64,000 nucleotides of DNA from Casimicrobium huifangae (GTDB lineage Bacteria > Pseudomonadota > Gammaproteobacteria > Burkholderiales > Casimicrobiaceae): assembly GCF_009746125.1 (NCBI RefSeq), contig NZ_CP041352.1, forward strand, positions 3,890,436 through 3,954,435. The letters are read 5' to 3'. Below the pieces are notes generated by a model. It searched no databases. It was not told the origin of the DNA and worked only from the letters and a program-made list of their open reading frames with translations. How positions within the stretch are numbered: the first letter of the stretch is position 1; the number at the start of each line of letters is the position of its first letter. Shown here one piece after another: positions 1 to 7,884 of this stretch. Both the position numbers and the translations under genes were made by a program.

Positions 1-199
1 CGTTGAGTGCATTCATGTCGAGCAACCCGCGCTCGATGCCAGACTGATTGGTGGCTACCGCCACGTGATAGCCGGCACCATTCAGACGCGCAATCGCCTC
101 CAGCGCGCCAGGAATCGGCCGCCACTCGTCCGGCGTCTTGATGAAGCGCTCGCTGTCGAAGTTGATGGTGCCGTCGCGGTCGAGAATCACCAGCTTCAT
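1..199 (-). CDS. gmhB: D-glycero-D-manno-heptose 1,7-bisphosphate 7-phosphatase, N-terminal part only
   Basis: Only the first 66 codons are in the window; the rest lies beyond the left edge. The protein opens with the HAD-superfamily nucleophile motif LDRDGTIN (D7 nucleophile, D9 acid/base), followed by a D-S-E-R segment and TNQSG, which is HAD motif II. This combination near the N-terminus is typical of GmhB, which removes the C7 phosphate from heptose bisphosphate during synthesis of ADP-heptose for the LPS core. Its place after glyS in the order lnt-glyQ-glyS-gmhB is the usual betaproteobacterial arrangement and supports the call over a histidinol-phosphatase of the same family. The start ATG is the only one available upstream of the motif. 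Confidence 0.85.
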   Translation of the reverse strand, partial: MKLVILDRDGTINFDSERFIKTPDEWRPIPGALEAIARLNGAGYHVAVATNQSGIERGLLDMNALN

Positions 200-205
200 A
201 GTCCA

Positions 206-330
206 GCCTCCCCTGCGCAGTACGGGAGGTGACGCGCGGAGCCGGAGGGGTCCGCGTGCGGCAATGGCACGCCTTTCGCAGGCACCCCCTCTGTCGGCTG
301 CGCCGACATCTCCCCTGTTGCGCAGGAGAG
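206..330. repeat. GC-rich multi-hairpin intergenic element
   Basis: The gap between gmhB and glyS is filled with nested inverted repeats: CCTCCC (207-212) with GGGAGG (224-229), a perfect TGTCGGC/GCCGACA hairpin (292-308, loop TGC), and TCTCC/GGAGA (309-329). Layouts of this kind recur as dispersed intergenic elements in many proteobacteria. No second copy is seen in this window, so its repeat status is inferred. Confidence 0.45.
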
Positions 331-362
331 ACTGGCTGACGAAGGATTGCTGAATCGACGCA

Positions 363-2498
363 CTATGCCGCCAGTTTCGACAAATCGGCGACCTTGTTCA
401 TTGCGTCACGCAAGTCACGCAGCAACGCGAGACGGTTGGCACGCACGGCCTTGTCCTCGGCCATCACCATGACCTTGTCGAAAAACTCATCAACGGGTGC
501 CTTGAGCGCGGCGAAGGACTTGAGGTAGCCGGTGAAGTCGCCATTAGCGTAGAGCGCATCAGCGCTTGGGCCAACCGCATCCAGCGCCTGACGCAGGGCT
601 TGTTCGGCGGGCTCCTGTGCGGCGTCACTGGTAGCAATCGCCTCGCCACCCTCCACGGCCTTTTTGAGGATGTTGGCGACGCGCTTGTTGGCGGCATTGA
701 GGCTTGCGGCTTCAGGCAAGGATGCAAACGCCTGCACCGCCACCAGTTGCGCCGGTACGGTGGCGAACATGGCGGGCAGCGGTGCGACGACGGCCTCGAT
801 TTCGTTGGTGCTGGCGCCAGCGTCTTTCAGGAAACCACGCAGACGGTCGTAGATGAACGCGGAAAGTTCTGCGCTGGCATCGGTGACTTTGCCACCAAAG
901 CTCTCAAACGCTGCGTTCAGCAACGATGCCAGCGGCACGGTCAGTTTCTGCTCAACCAGAATACGAATTACGCCAAGCGCATGCCGCCGCAACGCAAACG
1001 GATCCTTGTCCCCCGTCGGCGTCTGCCCGATCCCAAACAGGCCTGCCAGCGTTTCCAGCTTGTCCGCCAGCGCCACCGCTGTCGGCACACCCGACGACGG
1101 CAATGCGTCACCAGCAAAACGAGGCTGGTAGTGCTCCGCGCAGGCCGCAGCGACATCGGCAGGCTCGCCATCGTTCAGTGCGTAGTAGCGCCCCATCGTG
1201 CCTTGCAACTCGGGGAACTCACCCACCATCAGCGTCACCAGATCGGCCTTTGCCAGCGTCGCCGCGCGCTCGGCGCGCGCCCGATCTGCGCCGATCAGGC
1301 CGGCGATCTCACCTGCGAGCTGCGCCACGCGGGCGATGCGTTCGCCCTGGGTGCCGAGCTTGTTGTGATAGACCACCTTGCCCAGCTCGGGCACGCGATC
1401 AGCGAGTTTGGTCTTCTTGTCGGTTTCGAAGAAGAAGCGGGCATCGGCCAGACGTGGCCGCACCACGCGCTCGTTGCCTTCGATCACTTTCTTCGGATCC
1501 GCCAGCGCCATGTTCGACACGATCAGGAAGTGATTCTTCAGCTTGCCGGCGTCGTCGAACAGCGGGAAATACTTCTGGTTCGTCTTCATGGTCAGAATCA
1601 GGCATTCCTGCGGCACCGCGAGAAATTCCGGTTCGAACTGACAGACGTAGACCGTAGGCCACTCGACCAGTGACGTGACTTCATCGAGCAGGTCGGCGTA
1701 ACTGGCCGGCGTGCCGAGGTTGGCGCCGAGCGATTTCGCCTTGGTGTCGAGCTGCGCCTGGATCATGTCGCGACGGGCCGCGAACACCGGTTCGACCTTG
1801 CCGTACTGGCGCAGCAATTCTTCGTACCGCGTGGCCGAATCAAGCTCGACGTTGTTCGCCCCCTGGAAGCGATGGCCATGCGCGATGCGGCCGGCGTCAA
1901 GGCCCAGCGCCTTCGCGGCAATGACATCGTCGCCATGCAGCGCCACCAGCCCGTGCGCCGGACGCACGAAGTTGACATCGGTTTCGCCGTCGGCGAGCTG
2001 GTAGGTCATCACTTTCGGGATCGGCAACTTGGCCAGCGTGGCTTCAATCGCGTTCTGCACGCCTGCTGCCAGCGTTGTGCCGGTCGCGAGCCCCACGAGG
2101 TAGACGTATTCAGCCTTGCCATCGCTCTCGATCAGCAGCTTGTCCGAGCCGAGCATTGCGTTCGGGAAACCCTCCGCTAGCGCCTCACGCCCGAGCGCCG
2201 CCAGCTTTTTGCGTAGGGCGACGGACGCATTGCCCGCCGCATCGCGTGCCACTGCGACAGGCATCAGTTTTTCCTTGATCGCCTTTGCGGGTGCTTCGGT
2301 CAGCACCGCATCAACACGGGCACCAAGGCGGCGCGGTGTCGCGAAGGAGACAGTGGTGGCACCGTTCGCCAGCAGGCCGTCGACGCGAAGGCTGGCCTCG
2401 ATACCGGATGCAAATGCGTCGCCCAGTTTCTTGAGTGCCTTCGGCGGCAGCTCCTCGGTGAAGAGTTCGATCAGCAGTGGTTTGGCGGCGGCGCTCAT
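363..2498 (-). CDS. glyS: Glycine--tRNA ligase beta subunit
   Basis: This is the large subunit of the bacterial alpha2-beta2 glycyl-tRNA synthetase. It carries the tRNA-recognition parts, with a C-terminal anticodon-binding DALR-type region, while the alpha subunit holds the aminoacylation site. The 711-residue length is close to the usual ~690. The N-terminal [15 protein letters not shown] and the internal FFFETDKK segment are family hallmarks. The start ATG overlaps the glyQ stop by 4 nt (ATGA), which implies translational coupling and a 1:1 product ratio. No frameshift or missing segment is apparent. Confidence 0.97.
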   Translation of the reverse strand: MSAAAKPLLIELFTEELPPKALKKLGDAFASGIEASLRVDGLLANGATTVSFATPRRLGARVDAVLTEAPAKAIKEKLMPVAVARDAAGNASVALRKKLAALGREALAEGFPNAMLGSDKLLIESDGKAEYVYLVGLATGTTLAAGVQNAIEATLAKLPIPKVMTYQLADGETDVNFVRPAHGLVALHGDDVIAAKALGLDAGRIAHGHRFQGANNVELDSATRYEELLRQYGKVEPVFAARRDMIQAQLDTKAKSLGANLGTPASYADLLDEVTSLVEWPTVYVCQFEPEFLAVPQECLILTMKTNQKYFPLFDDAGKLKNHFLIVSNMALADPKKVIEGNERVVRPRLADARFFFETDKKTKLADRVPELGKVVYHNKLGTQGERIARVAQLAGEIAGLIGADRARAERAATLAKADLVTLMVGEFPELQGTMGRYYALNDGEPADVAAACAEHYQPRFAGDALPSSGVPTAVALADKLETLAGLFGIGQTPTGDKDPFALRRHALGVIRILVEQKLTVPLASLLNAAFESFGGKVTDASAELSAFIYDRLRGFLKDAGASTNEIEAVVAPLPAMFATVPAQLVAVQAFASLPEAASLNAANKRVANILKKAVEGGEAIATSDAAQEPAEQALRQALDAVGPSADALYANGDFTGYLKSFAALKAPVDEFFDKVMVMAEDKAVRANRLALLRDLRDAMNKVADLSKLAA

Positions 2499-3424
2499 GC
2501 GGCCACCTTCGCAGCAACCGCCGCAGACGATTTGGGCAGCATCGGGAAGCCCAGCCGCTCGCGGCTTTCGTAATAACTCTGCGCCACGCTGCGTGCGAGA
2601 TTGCGGATGCGGCCGATGTAAGCCGCACGCTCGGTGACACTGATGGCGCCGCGTGCGTCCAGCAGGTTAAAGGTGTGCGCGGCCTTGAGCACCTGCTCGT
2701 AGGCGGGCAGTGCCAGCTGCTTTTCCATCAGCAGTTTGGCCTGCGCCTCGTAGTCACCGAAGTGGCGGAACAGCGCCTCGGCGTTGCTGTATTCAAAGTT
2801 GTAGGTCGACTGTTCGACTTCGTTCTGGTGAAACACATCGCGGTAGTAGAGCGTGCGTGTTTCGCCGTGCTCCTGCCACGTCGTCCACACCAGGTCGTAA
2901 ACATTGTCCACGCCCTGCAGATACATGATCAGACGCTCAAGACCGAAGGTGATCTCGCCGGTGATCGGCTTGCACGGCAGGCCGCCGACCTGCTGGAAGT
3001 AGGTGAACTGCGTCACCTCCATGCCGTTCATCCAAACCTCCCAGCCCAGTCCCCAGGCGCCAAGCGTCGGGTTCTCCCAATCGTCCTCGACGAAGCGGAC
3101 GTCGTTCTCCTGCAGGTTGAAGCCGAGCGCTTCCAGCGAACCCAGATAGAGCTCGAGGATGTTCGGCGGCGAGGGCTTTAGCACCACCTGATACTGGTAG
3201 TAGTGCTGCAAGCGGTTCGGGTTTTCGCCGTAACGGCCATCCTTCGGGCGGCGCGACGGCTGCACATAGGCCGCGCGCCACGGCTCCGGTCCGAGTGCGC
3301 GCAGGAAGGTGGCGGTGTGTGATGTACCAGCGCCAACCTCCATGTCGTACGGCTGAATGACGGCGCAGCCCTGCTGGTTCCAGTAGTTTTGCAGGCGGAG
3401 GATGGCTTCTTGAAAGGTGATCAT
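2495..3424 (-). CDS. glyQ: Glycine--tRNA ligase alpha subunit
   Basis: This is the catalytic subunit of heterotetrameric class II glycyl-tRNA synthetase, which forms glycyl-adenylate and charges tRNA-Gly. The protein starts [15 protein letters not shown] and contains [19 protein letters not shown] and [18 protein letters not shown], all diagnostic of GlyQ. The reading frame is open 48 nt further upstream, but that part reads through a heptad repeat and does not match the family, so the ATG at 3424 is chosen, giving 309 residues. It is translationally coupled to glyS. No strong Shine-Dalgarno is visible; the upstream sequence is the repeat. Confidence 0.96.
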   Translation of the reverse strand: MITFQEAILRLQNYWNQQGCAVIQPYDMEVGAGTSHTATFLRALGPEPWRAAYVQPSRRPKDGRYGENPNRLQHYYQYQVVLKPSPPNILELYLGSLEALGFNLQENDVRFVEDDWENPTLGAWGLGWEVWMNGMEVTQFTYFQQVGGLPCKPITGEITFGLERLIMYLQGVDNVYDLVWTTWQEHGETRTLYYRDVFHQNEVEQSTYNFEYSNAEALFRHFGDYEAQAKLLMEKQLALPAYEQVLKAAHTFNLLDARGAISVTERAAYIGRIRNLARSVAQSYYESRERLGFPMLPKSSAAVAAKVAA

Positions 3425-3433
3425 TGCGAAAGC

Positions 3434-3464
3434 AGGACGAGTGACAGATGACGAATGACGAATG
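3434..3464. repeat. GACGAAT heptad repeat, copy 1
   Basis: About four imperfect 7-nt units (GACGAGT, GACAGAT, GACGAAT, GACGAAT) lie directly upstream of glyQ. Related tracts occur at 5094, 6364, 6672, 6730, 54140 and 54342. Confidence 0.75.
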
Positions 3465-3539
3465 TCGTTCACCTCATCCGGTCACCCGTGTTCTACGTTG
3501 TTTCCCCGATTTTATGGGGCTTCGAGGCTGGCTCGCGTA

Positions 3540-5108
3540 TCAGGCTGTTGCGCTGCCGCGGCGCAGGCGCTGCGCGGCGCCGATTCCTATGCCTGCGATG
3601 CAGATCAGCAGGATCGGCAGATCGCCCCACATGCTGTACGGCGTCGCGCCTTTGCGACCCTGCACCGTGGCTTCGAGGATGCCTTCCGTCCACGGCTCCA
3701 GCCGTTGCGTGACGTGGCCCTTGTCGTCGATCACCGCCGTAATGCCGGTATTGTTGGCGCGCAGCATCGGGCGGCCGGTTTCGATGGCACGCATCTGCGC
3801 GAGCTGCAAATGCTGCTCGGCAGCCGCGCTCTTGCCAAACCAGGCGTCGTTGCTGATGTTGACCAGTAGCGTCGCGTCCGGCATGGTGCGCAGCACGTCG
3901 CGCGCAAAGGCGTCCTCGTAGCAGATGGAGATGCCGAGCGTTTGCCCGTTCACCTTGATCGGCGACTGCGCCGGGTCGCCGGCCGTGAAGTCGCTCATTG
4001 GAATGGTCAGGTTGGCGTAGAACCACGCCAGCGGCCCGCGCAGCGGCATGTATTCGCCAAACGGCACCAGATGCACCTTGCGGTACTGCTGGATGTCCTC
4101 CACCCCCATCGACACGGCAGCGTTGAAGTACTTGCCGTTCTCCTCGACCGGCACACCGATCAGCAGGTTCGCGTTCTTGCTGAAGGCAATGCCGCGCAGC
4201 TTCTCGATGTACTCCGGCGGAATGCGCGACAGCGGCGCCGGCAGCGCCGTCTCCGGCAGGATGATCAGCTCGCCCTTCGCCTGTGAGACCAGCTTCTCGT
4301 AAAGCTGCAGCGTCTGCACGAATTTCTCGGGTTCCCATTTCATCGATTGGGGGACGTTGCCTTGAAGCAGCGAAACTTGAATCAGCTTGCCACTTTGTGA
4401 GGTGAACGCGTTGCCAGTCAACCCGAACAAACCAAGGAAGCAAAGCAACCCGACGAACTGCGCTGCCGCGAGCCAATACGCGGCCCTTCGTCGAACCGCA
4501 CCGTTCGCTTCTGCCAAGGACTTGGCACCGGCCGCAGCGATGTATCCGCCGGCGGCCAGCACGACAAAACCCATTGCGAAGTGCCCAAGCAGCGTAGCGA
4601 TGACAGATGGCGCAAATGGGCCAACCTGCGACACCCCGACACTCAACCACTCAAACCCGGTGAATAAATGCGCCCGCAAGTACTCGGCAAACGTCCAAGC
4701 CGACGCGAACACGAAAGCGAAGAACACGGGACTGCGCGCTCTTGTCCATGTCGCAAACGCGCACGCCAGCGCCGGATACAACGCCAGAAACGCACAGAAC
4801 AGGAACGCCGAGAACCACGCCAGCAGCAGCGGCATGCCGCCGAACTCGTTCATGCTGACGCGCACCCAGGACACACCCGCGAGGAAGTAGGCGAGGCCAA
4901 ATGCAAAACCGAGCAGCGCACCACGCCGAACCGTCGGCGCGCGGGCAATCAGCGCGGCCAGCGCGGCGAAGCCCAGGTAGGGGAACCACCACCAGCCAAC
5001 CGGCGCGAAGCCGAGCCAGGCGGTGAGTGCGCCCGCGAACGCAGCCGAAGACAGCGTCAGGAGGGTCGGCAGCCCCCTGCCCACGCTACTACCTTCGTCA
5101 CTCGTCAT
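3540..5108 (-). CDS. lnt: Apolipoprotein N-acyltransferase
   Basis: Inner-membrane enzyme that N-acylates the N-terminal cysteine of apolipoproteins, the last step of lipoprotein maturation. The N-terminal ~235 residues are hydrophobic with several membrane segments; the C-terminal half is a nitrilase-fold domain. The Glu-Lys-Cys triad is visible: LPETALP (E286), YRKVHLVPFGEY (K344) and ISICYEDA (C396). Length from the chosen ATG is 522 residues, near the usual 510. The frame is open to 5165, inside corC, but the ATG at 5108 avoids the overlap; a GTG at 5084 is an alternative. The chosen ATG and its upstream region lie within a heptad repeat. It sits in the usual corC-lnt-glyQ order. Confidence 0.94.
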   Translation of the reverse strand: MTSDEGSSVGRGLPTLLTLSSAAFAGALTAWLGFAPVGWWWFPYLGFAALAALIARAPTVRRGALLGFAFGLAYFLAGVSWVRVSMNEFGGMPLLLAWFSAFLFCAFLALYPALACAFATWTRARSPVFFAFVFASAWTFAEYLRAHLFTGFEWLSVGVSQVGPFAPSVIATLLGHFAMGFVVLAAGGYIAAAGAKSLAEANGAVRRRAAYWLAAAQFVGLLCFLGLFGLTGNAFTSQSGKLIQVSLLQGNVPQSMKWEPEKFVQTLQLYEKLVSQAKGELIILPETALPAPLSRIPPEYIEKLRGIAFSKNANLLIGVPVEENGKYFNAAVSMGVEDIQQYRKVHLVPFGEYMPLRGPLAWFYANLTIPMSDFTAGDPAQSPIKVNGQTLGISICYEDAFARDVLRTMPDATLLVNISNDAWFGKSAAAEQHLQLAQMRAIETGRPMLRANNTGITAVIDDKGHVTQRLEPWTEGILEATVQGRKGATPYSMWGDLPILLICIAGIGIGAAQRLRRGSATA

Positions 5109-5122
5109 TCGTCTTTCGTCCT
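5094..5122. repeat. GACGAAT heptad repeat, copy 2 (lnt start region)
   Basis: On the minus strand this reads as consecutive units GACGAAA, GACGAAT, GACGAGT, GACGAA, in opposite orientation to copy 1. The tract covers the likely lnt start codon and its ribosome-binding region. Confidence 0.75.
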
Positions 5123-5137
5123 GTCGCGCCCGCGCGA

Positions 5138-5965
5138 CTAGACCCGCTCCACCGTCATCAGCCACACGCGGCGGCCATCGGCGCGCAGCACGGTGAACCT
5201 GAAGCCGCCGAGCGTGATGCTTTCGCCGCGATGCGGGACGCGGGCGAATTCCTGCATCAGCAGGCCGCCGACGGTACCGGATTCGTCATCGCTGAAGGTG
5301 GTGCCGAATTTCTCGTTGAAGGCGTCAATCTCGGTGGAGGCCTTGACGCGCCATTTGGTGGCCGTCTCGGCGACGATGTTGTCGGCCTCTTCGTCGTAGT
5401 CGTATTCGTCGATGATCTCGCCGACGATCTGCTCCAGCACGTCCTCCAGCGTGACCAGCCCGGCCACCGAGCCGTGTTCGTCGATCACGATGGCCATGTG
5501 GTTGCGCTGCGATCGGAACTCGCGCAGCAGCACGTTGAGGCGCTTGGTCTCGGGCACGAAGATCGGTGGCCGCGCCACTGCCTTCAGCGAGAACGCATCG
5601 GGATTGACCAGATAGGCGAGCAGGTCCTTGGCGAGCAGGATGCCGACGACCTCGTCGCGGTTTTCGCCGATCACTGGGTAGCGCGAGTGGCGCGTTTCGA
5701 CCATCTCGGCGATCACTTCGGCCGGCGCGTCGTCAATCTCGATCACGTCCATCTGCGAGCGCGGCACCATCACGTCGCTCACTGTCATCTCGGCGACTTC
5801 GAGCGCCCCCTCGAAAATGGAGAGCGCGTCGGCGTCGAGCAGTTTGCGCTCGTGGGCGTCGCGCAGCATGTCGAGCAGGTCCTCGCGATCCTCTGGCGCA
5901 CCGGAGAGCATCGTCGACAGCCGCTCAAAGAACGACGGCTTGGGGCGCGGTTCGCTGTCGCTCAT
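5138..5965 (-). CDS. corC: CorC/HlyC family CBS-domain protein
   Basis: A 275-residue cytoplasmic protein with an N-terminal acidic/charged segment, two CBS domains (about residues 65-190, with MVPRSQMDVIEIDD at the start of the first and VAGLVTLEDVLEQIVGEI at the end of the second) and a C-terminal CorC_HlyC (transporter-associated) domain. The family (YbeX) is linked to magnesium/cobalt efflux and, in E. coli, to ribosome-related stress functions along with YbeY. Position between ybeY and lnt is the conserved arrangement. It lacks the DUF21 membrane part of longer relatives, as expected for CorC proper. Confidence 0.92.
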   Translation of the reverse strand: MSDSEPRPKPSFFERLSTMLSGAPEDREDLLDMLRDAHERKLLDADALSIFEGALEVAEMTVSDVMVPRSQMDVIEIDDAPAEVIAEMVETRHSRYPVIGENRDEVVGILLAKDLLAYLVNPDAFSLKAVARPPIFVPETKRLNVLLREFRSQRNHMAIVIDEHGSVAGLVTLEDVLEQIVGEIIDEYDYDEEADNIVAETATKWRVKASTEIDAFNEKFGTTFSDDESGTVGGLLMQEFARVPHRGESITLGGFRFTVLRADGRRVWLMTVERV

Positions 5966-5992
5966 GGACGATCAGTGGGCCGCCAGCCCGAT

Positions 5993-6108
5993 TGGCTTTG
6001 CCGGAAAATGGCGTCAGCACTGGGCTTGATGGGCGAAAACGCGAAAAGTCGGCTATTGCTTAAATGTGGCCGTAAGCCCATTGCGAACGCCATTTCAACG
6101 AAAAGCTG
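5993..6108. repeat. Five-box palindromic intergenic element, copy A
   Basis: Between corC and ybeY. The boxes are GGCTTT (outer left, box 5993-6005), GGGCTT (6022), a degenerate centre AAAAGTCGGCT (6044-6054), AAGCCC (6074-6079) and CAACGAAAAGCTG (6096-6108). The spacing from centre to arm and from arm to outer box is about 26 bp each, as in the other four copies (17316, 23489, 38751, 50598). The GGGCTT/AAGCCC arms are perfectly complementary. Confidence 0.75.
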
Positions 6109-6136
6109 TTCGATCAGGGCGGCTGGCCTTGCGGCG

Positions 6137-6643
6137 CTACTCGGTCTCATACGGATTTTTTATACGAAATCGTTTCAGCACCGCTATCTCGATCGCTTCC
6201 ATTGCCGCTGCCTCGGTGGCGTCTTCATGGTCGAAGCCCTGAGCATGCAGCATGCCATGCACCACCATGTGGGCATGATGATCGTGCACTGCCTTCTTCT
6301 GCTCGCGGGCCTCGCGGGCGATCACCGGCGCGCAGATGGCGATGTCGGCCTGGTACGGCTGCGCCGCAGGACGAATGACCAATGACGAATGACGAACGGT
6401 GCTGCCCGCCCTGCTGGTGAGGGGTTCGTGAACAAAGGTCAACACGTTCGTTGCGTAGTCCTTGCCACGGAAATCGCGGTTGAGGGCGCGGCCCTCTTTC
6501 TCATCGACGTAGCGAATGGTCACCACGCCGTCACCGGCACCCGCATTCCCCGCGTGCGCGGCCAGCGCCCAGCGACGCACCTGCGCGCGCGAGGGCAGAT
6601 GCGCCGCCGCTGAGGCAAACTGCACGCTGAGGTGTAGAGTCAT
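6137..6643 (-). CDS. ybeY: Endoribonuclease YbeY with an in-frame repeat insertion
   Basis: Zinc-dependent single-strand endoribonuclease that matures the 16S rRNA 3' end and takes part in ribosome quality control. The metal site is present as HMVVHGMLHAQGFDH near residues 120-135, which supplies the three histidines, and the RGKDYATNVLTF strand precedes it. At 168 residues it is about 18 longer than usual. The extra residues lie between NVLTF and the ADIAICAPV strand (roughly 71-98), and residues 83-94 are encoded by a heptad repeat, giving the peptide VRHSSLVIRP. The insertion is in frame, falls in a loop and leaves the active site intact, so the enzyme is probably functional. It lies downstream of phoH in one operon. 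Confidence 0.93.
   Translation of the reverse strand: MTLHLSVQFASAAAHLPSRAQVRRWALAAHAGNAGAGDGVVTIRYVDEKEGRALNRDFRGKDYATNVLTFVHEPLTSRAGSTVRHSSLVIRPAAQPYQADIAICAPVIAREAREQKKAVHDHHAHMVVHGMLHAQGFDHEDATEAAAMEAIEIAVLKRFRIKNPYETE
6364..6396. repeat. GACGAAT heptad repeat, copy 3, inside ybeY
   Basis: The tract lies wholly within the ybeY coding region. Its 32 nt at 6364-6395 are identical to the reverse complement of 6731-6762, which is a recent-looking duplication in inverted orientation 335 bp away. Confidence 0.85.
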
Positions 6644-6671
6644 GGCGTGAGCACCTCTGCTTTACAGCGGC

Positions 6672-6703
6672 GAGGACGAAAGACGAATGACGAGTGACGA
6701 AAA
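6672..6703. repeat. GACGAAT heptad repeat, copy 4
   Basis: Units GACGAAA, GACGAAT, GACGAGT, GACGAAA between phoH and ybeY. It is inverted relative to copy 5, which lies 27 nt further on, so the two could pair as a long stem in the phoH-ybeY transcript. Confidence 0.75.
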
Positions 6704-6729
6704 TCACATCGCCAAGTCCGCGCACCCAT

Positions 6730-6762
6730 GTCGTCATTCGTCATTGGTCATTCGTCCTGCGG
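6730..6762. repeat. GACGAAT heptad repeat, copy 5
   Basis: Reverse-oriented tract just downstream of the phoH stop. 32 nt are an exact inverted copy of the tract inside ybeY. Confidence 0.85.
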
Positions 6763-6772
6763 CGAACAGCCG

Positions 6773-7810
6773 CTAACTGTTATCCCGCGCGCTTTGCCGT
6801 TCATAGGCGTTCACAATCTTCTGCACCAGCGGATGCCGCACAACGTCCACGCTGGTGAAACGGGTGAAGGCAATGCCTTTGACACCACCGAGCACATGCT
6901 GGGCGTCAATCAGGCCGCTCTTCTGGCTCTTCTGCAGATCAATCTGCGTCGGGTCGCCGGTGACCACCGTCTTGGTGCCAAAGCCGATGCGCGTCAAAAA
7001 CATCTTCATCTGCTCGGGCGTGGTGTTCTGCGCCTCGTCGAGGATGATGAAGGCGCCGTTCAGCGTGCGCCCGCGCATGAAGGCAAGCGGCGCCACCTCA
7101 ATAGTGCCGCGCTCCATGAGCTTGGTTGTCTTCTCGAAGCCCATCAGGTCAAACAGCGCGTCGTACAACGGGCGCAGGTACGGGTCCACCTTCTGGATCA
7201 GATCACCGGGCAGAAAGCCTAGCCGTTCGCCCGCCTCCACCGCCGGGCGCACCAGCACGATGCGCTTGATCAGGTCGCGCTCGAAGGCGTCCACTGCGCA
7301 GGCAACGGCAAGGTAAGTCTTGCCGGTGCCGGCCGGGCCGATGCCGAAGGTGATGTCGTGGTCGCGAATGTTCTGCAGGTAGGTCAGCTGCGTTGGTGTG
7401 CGTGCCGTCAGATCGGCGCGCTTCACCTTCAGCGGAATGGCACCAGCAGCAGCCTCCAGCGCGGCAAACTCTTCAGCGAGTTTCGCTTTTGCCGCAGCGT
7501 CGTCTTCGCCTTCCGACGCATCGCCGGAACTGATCGGCAGCCGTAGCTCGGTCAGCGTCAACTCGACATCGTCATCACTCAAGTCGCGCTTGCTGCCGCG
7601 CACAACGTAGCGGAAGCGCTCAATCGCCTTTTTCGCCGCCTGCGTTGCCGCCGATTCACCACTGATGGTGAACTGCGCCATGCGCCGCCGGATGGTGACG
7701 GCAAAGGCGGCCTCAATGCGGCGAAGATGATCATCCATCGCACCACAGACAGTGGCGAGCGTGGCGTTGTCGATGGGCTCGAGCGACAGGTCGAGCGAAG
7801 AAGTACTCAA
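6773..7810 (-). CDS. phoH: PhoH-like ATPase (YbeZ)
   Basis: A 345-residue PhoH/YbeZ-family P-loop ATPase, probably an RNA helicase-like partner of YbeY. It has an N-terminal KH-like segment (about 10-75), then Walker [12 protein letters not shown] and Walker [18 protein letters not shown], plus the family motif [16 protein letters not shown]. The start codon is TTG at 7810. The next in-frame ATG, 24 codons in, would remove the [16 protein letters not shown] segment that aligns with the E. coli YbeZ N-terminus, so the TTG is preferred, though less certain. First gene of the visible phoH-ybeY-corC-lnt-glyQS run. Confidence 0.92.
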   Translation of the reverse strand: MSTSSLDLSLEPIDNATLATVCGAMDDHLRRIEAAFAVTIRRRMAQFTISGESAATQAAKKAIERFRYVVRGSKRDLSDDDVELTLTELRLPISSGDASEGEDDAAAKAKLAEEFAALEAAAGAIPLKVKRADLTARTPTQLTYLQNIRDHDITFGIGPAGTGKTYLAVACAVDAFERDLIKRIVLVRPAVEAGERLGFLPGDLIQKVDPYLRPLYDALFDLMGFEKTTKLMERGTIEVAPLAFMRGRTLNGAFIILDEAQNTTPEQMKMFLTRIGFGTKTVVTGDPTQIDLQKSQKSGLIDAQHVLGGVKGIAFTRFTSVDVVRHPLVQKIVNAYERQSARDNS

Positions 7811-7884
7811 AGCGGGATGCGGTGATCGGAAAGCCCCGTATTTTCAGGGTTTTGCGCGTTCACCGCAAACTGCGGCCCGCGCTG

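Noticed and set aside
5027-6385. 452-codon plus-strand open frame across corC and ybeY.
   Set aside because: It is antisense to two conserved genes and is composed of His/Arg-rich shadow sequence without a motif.
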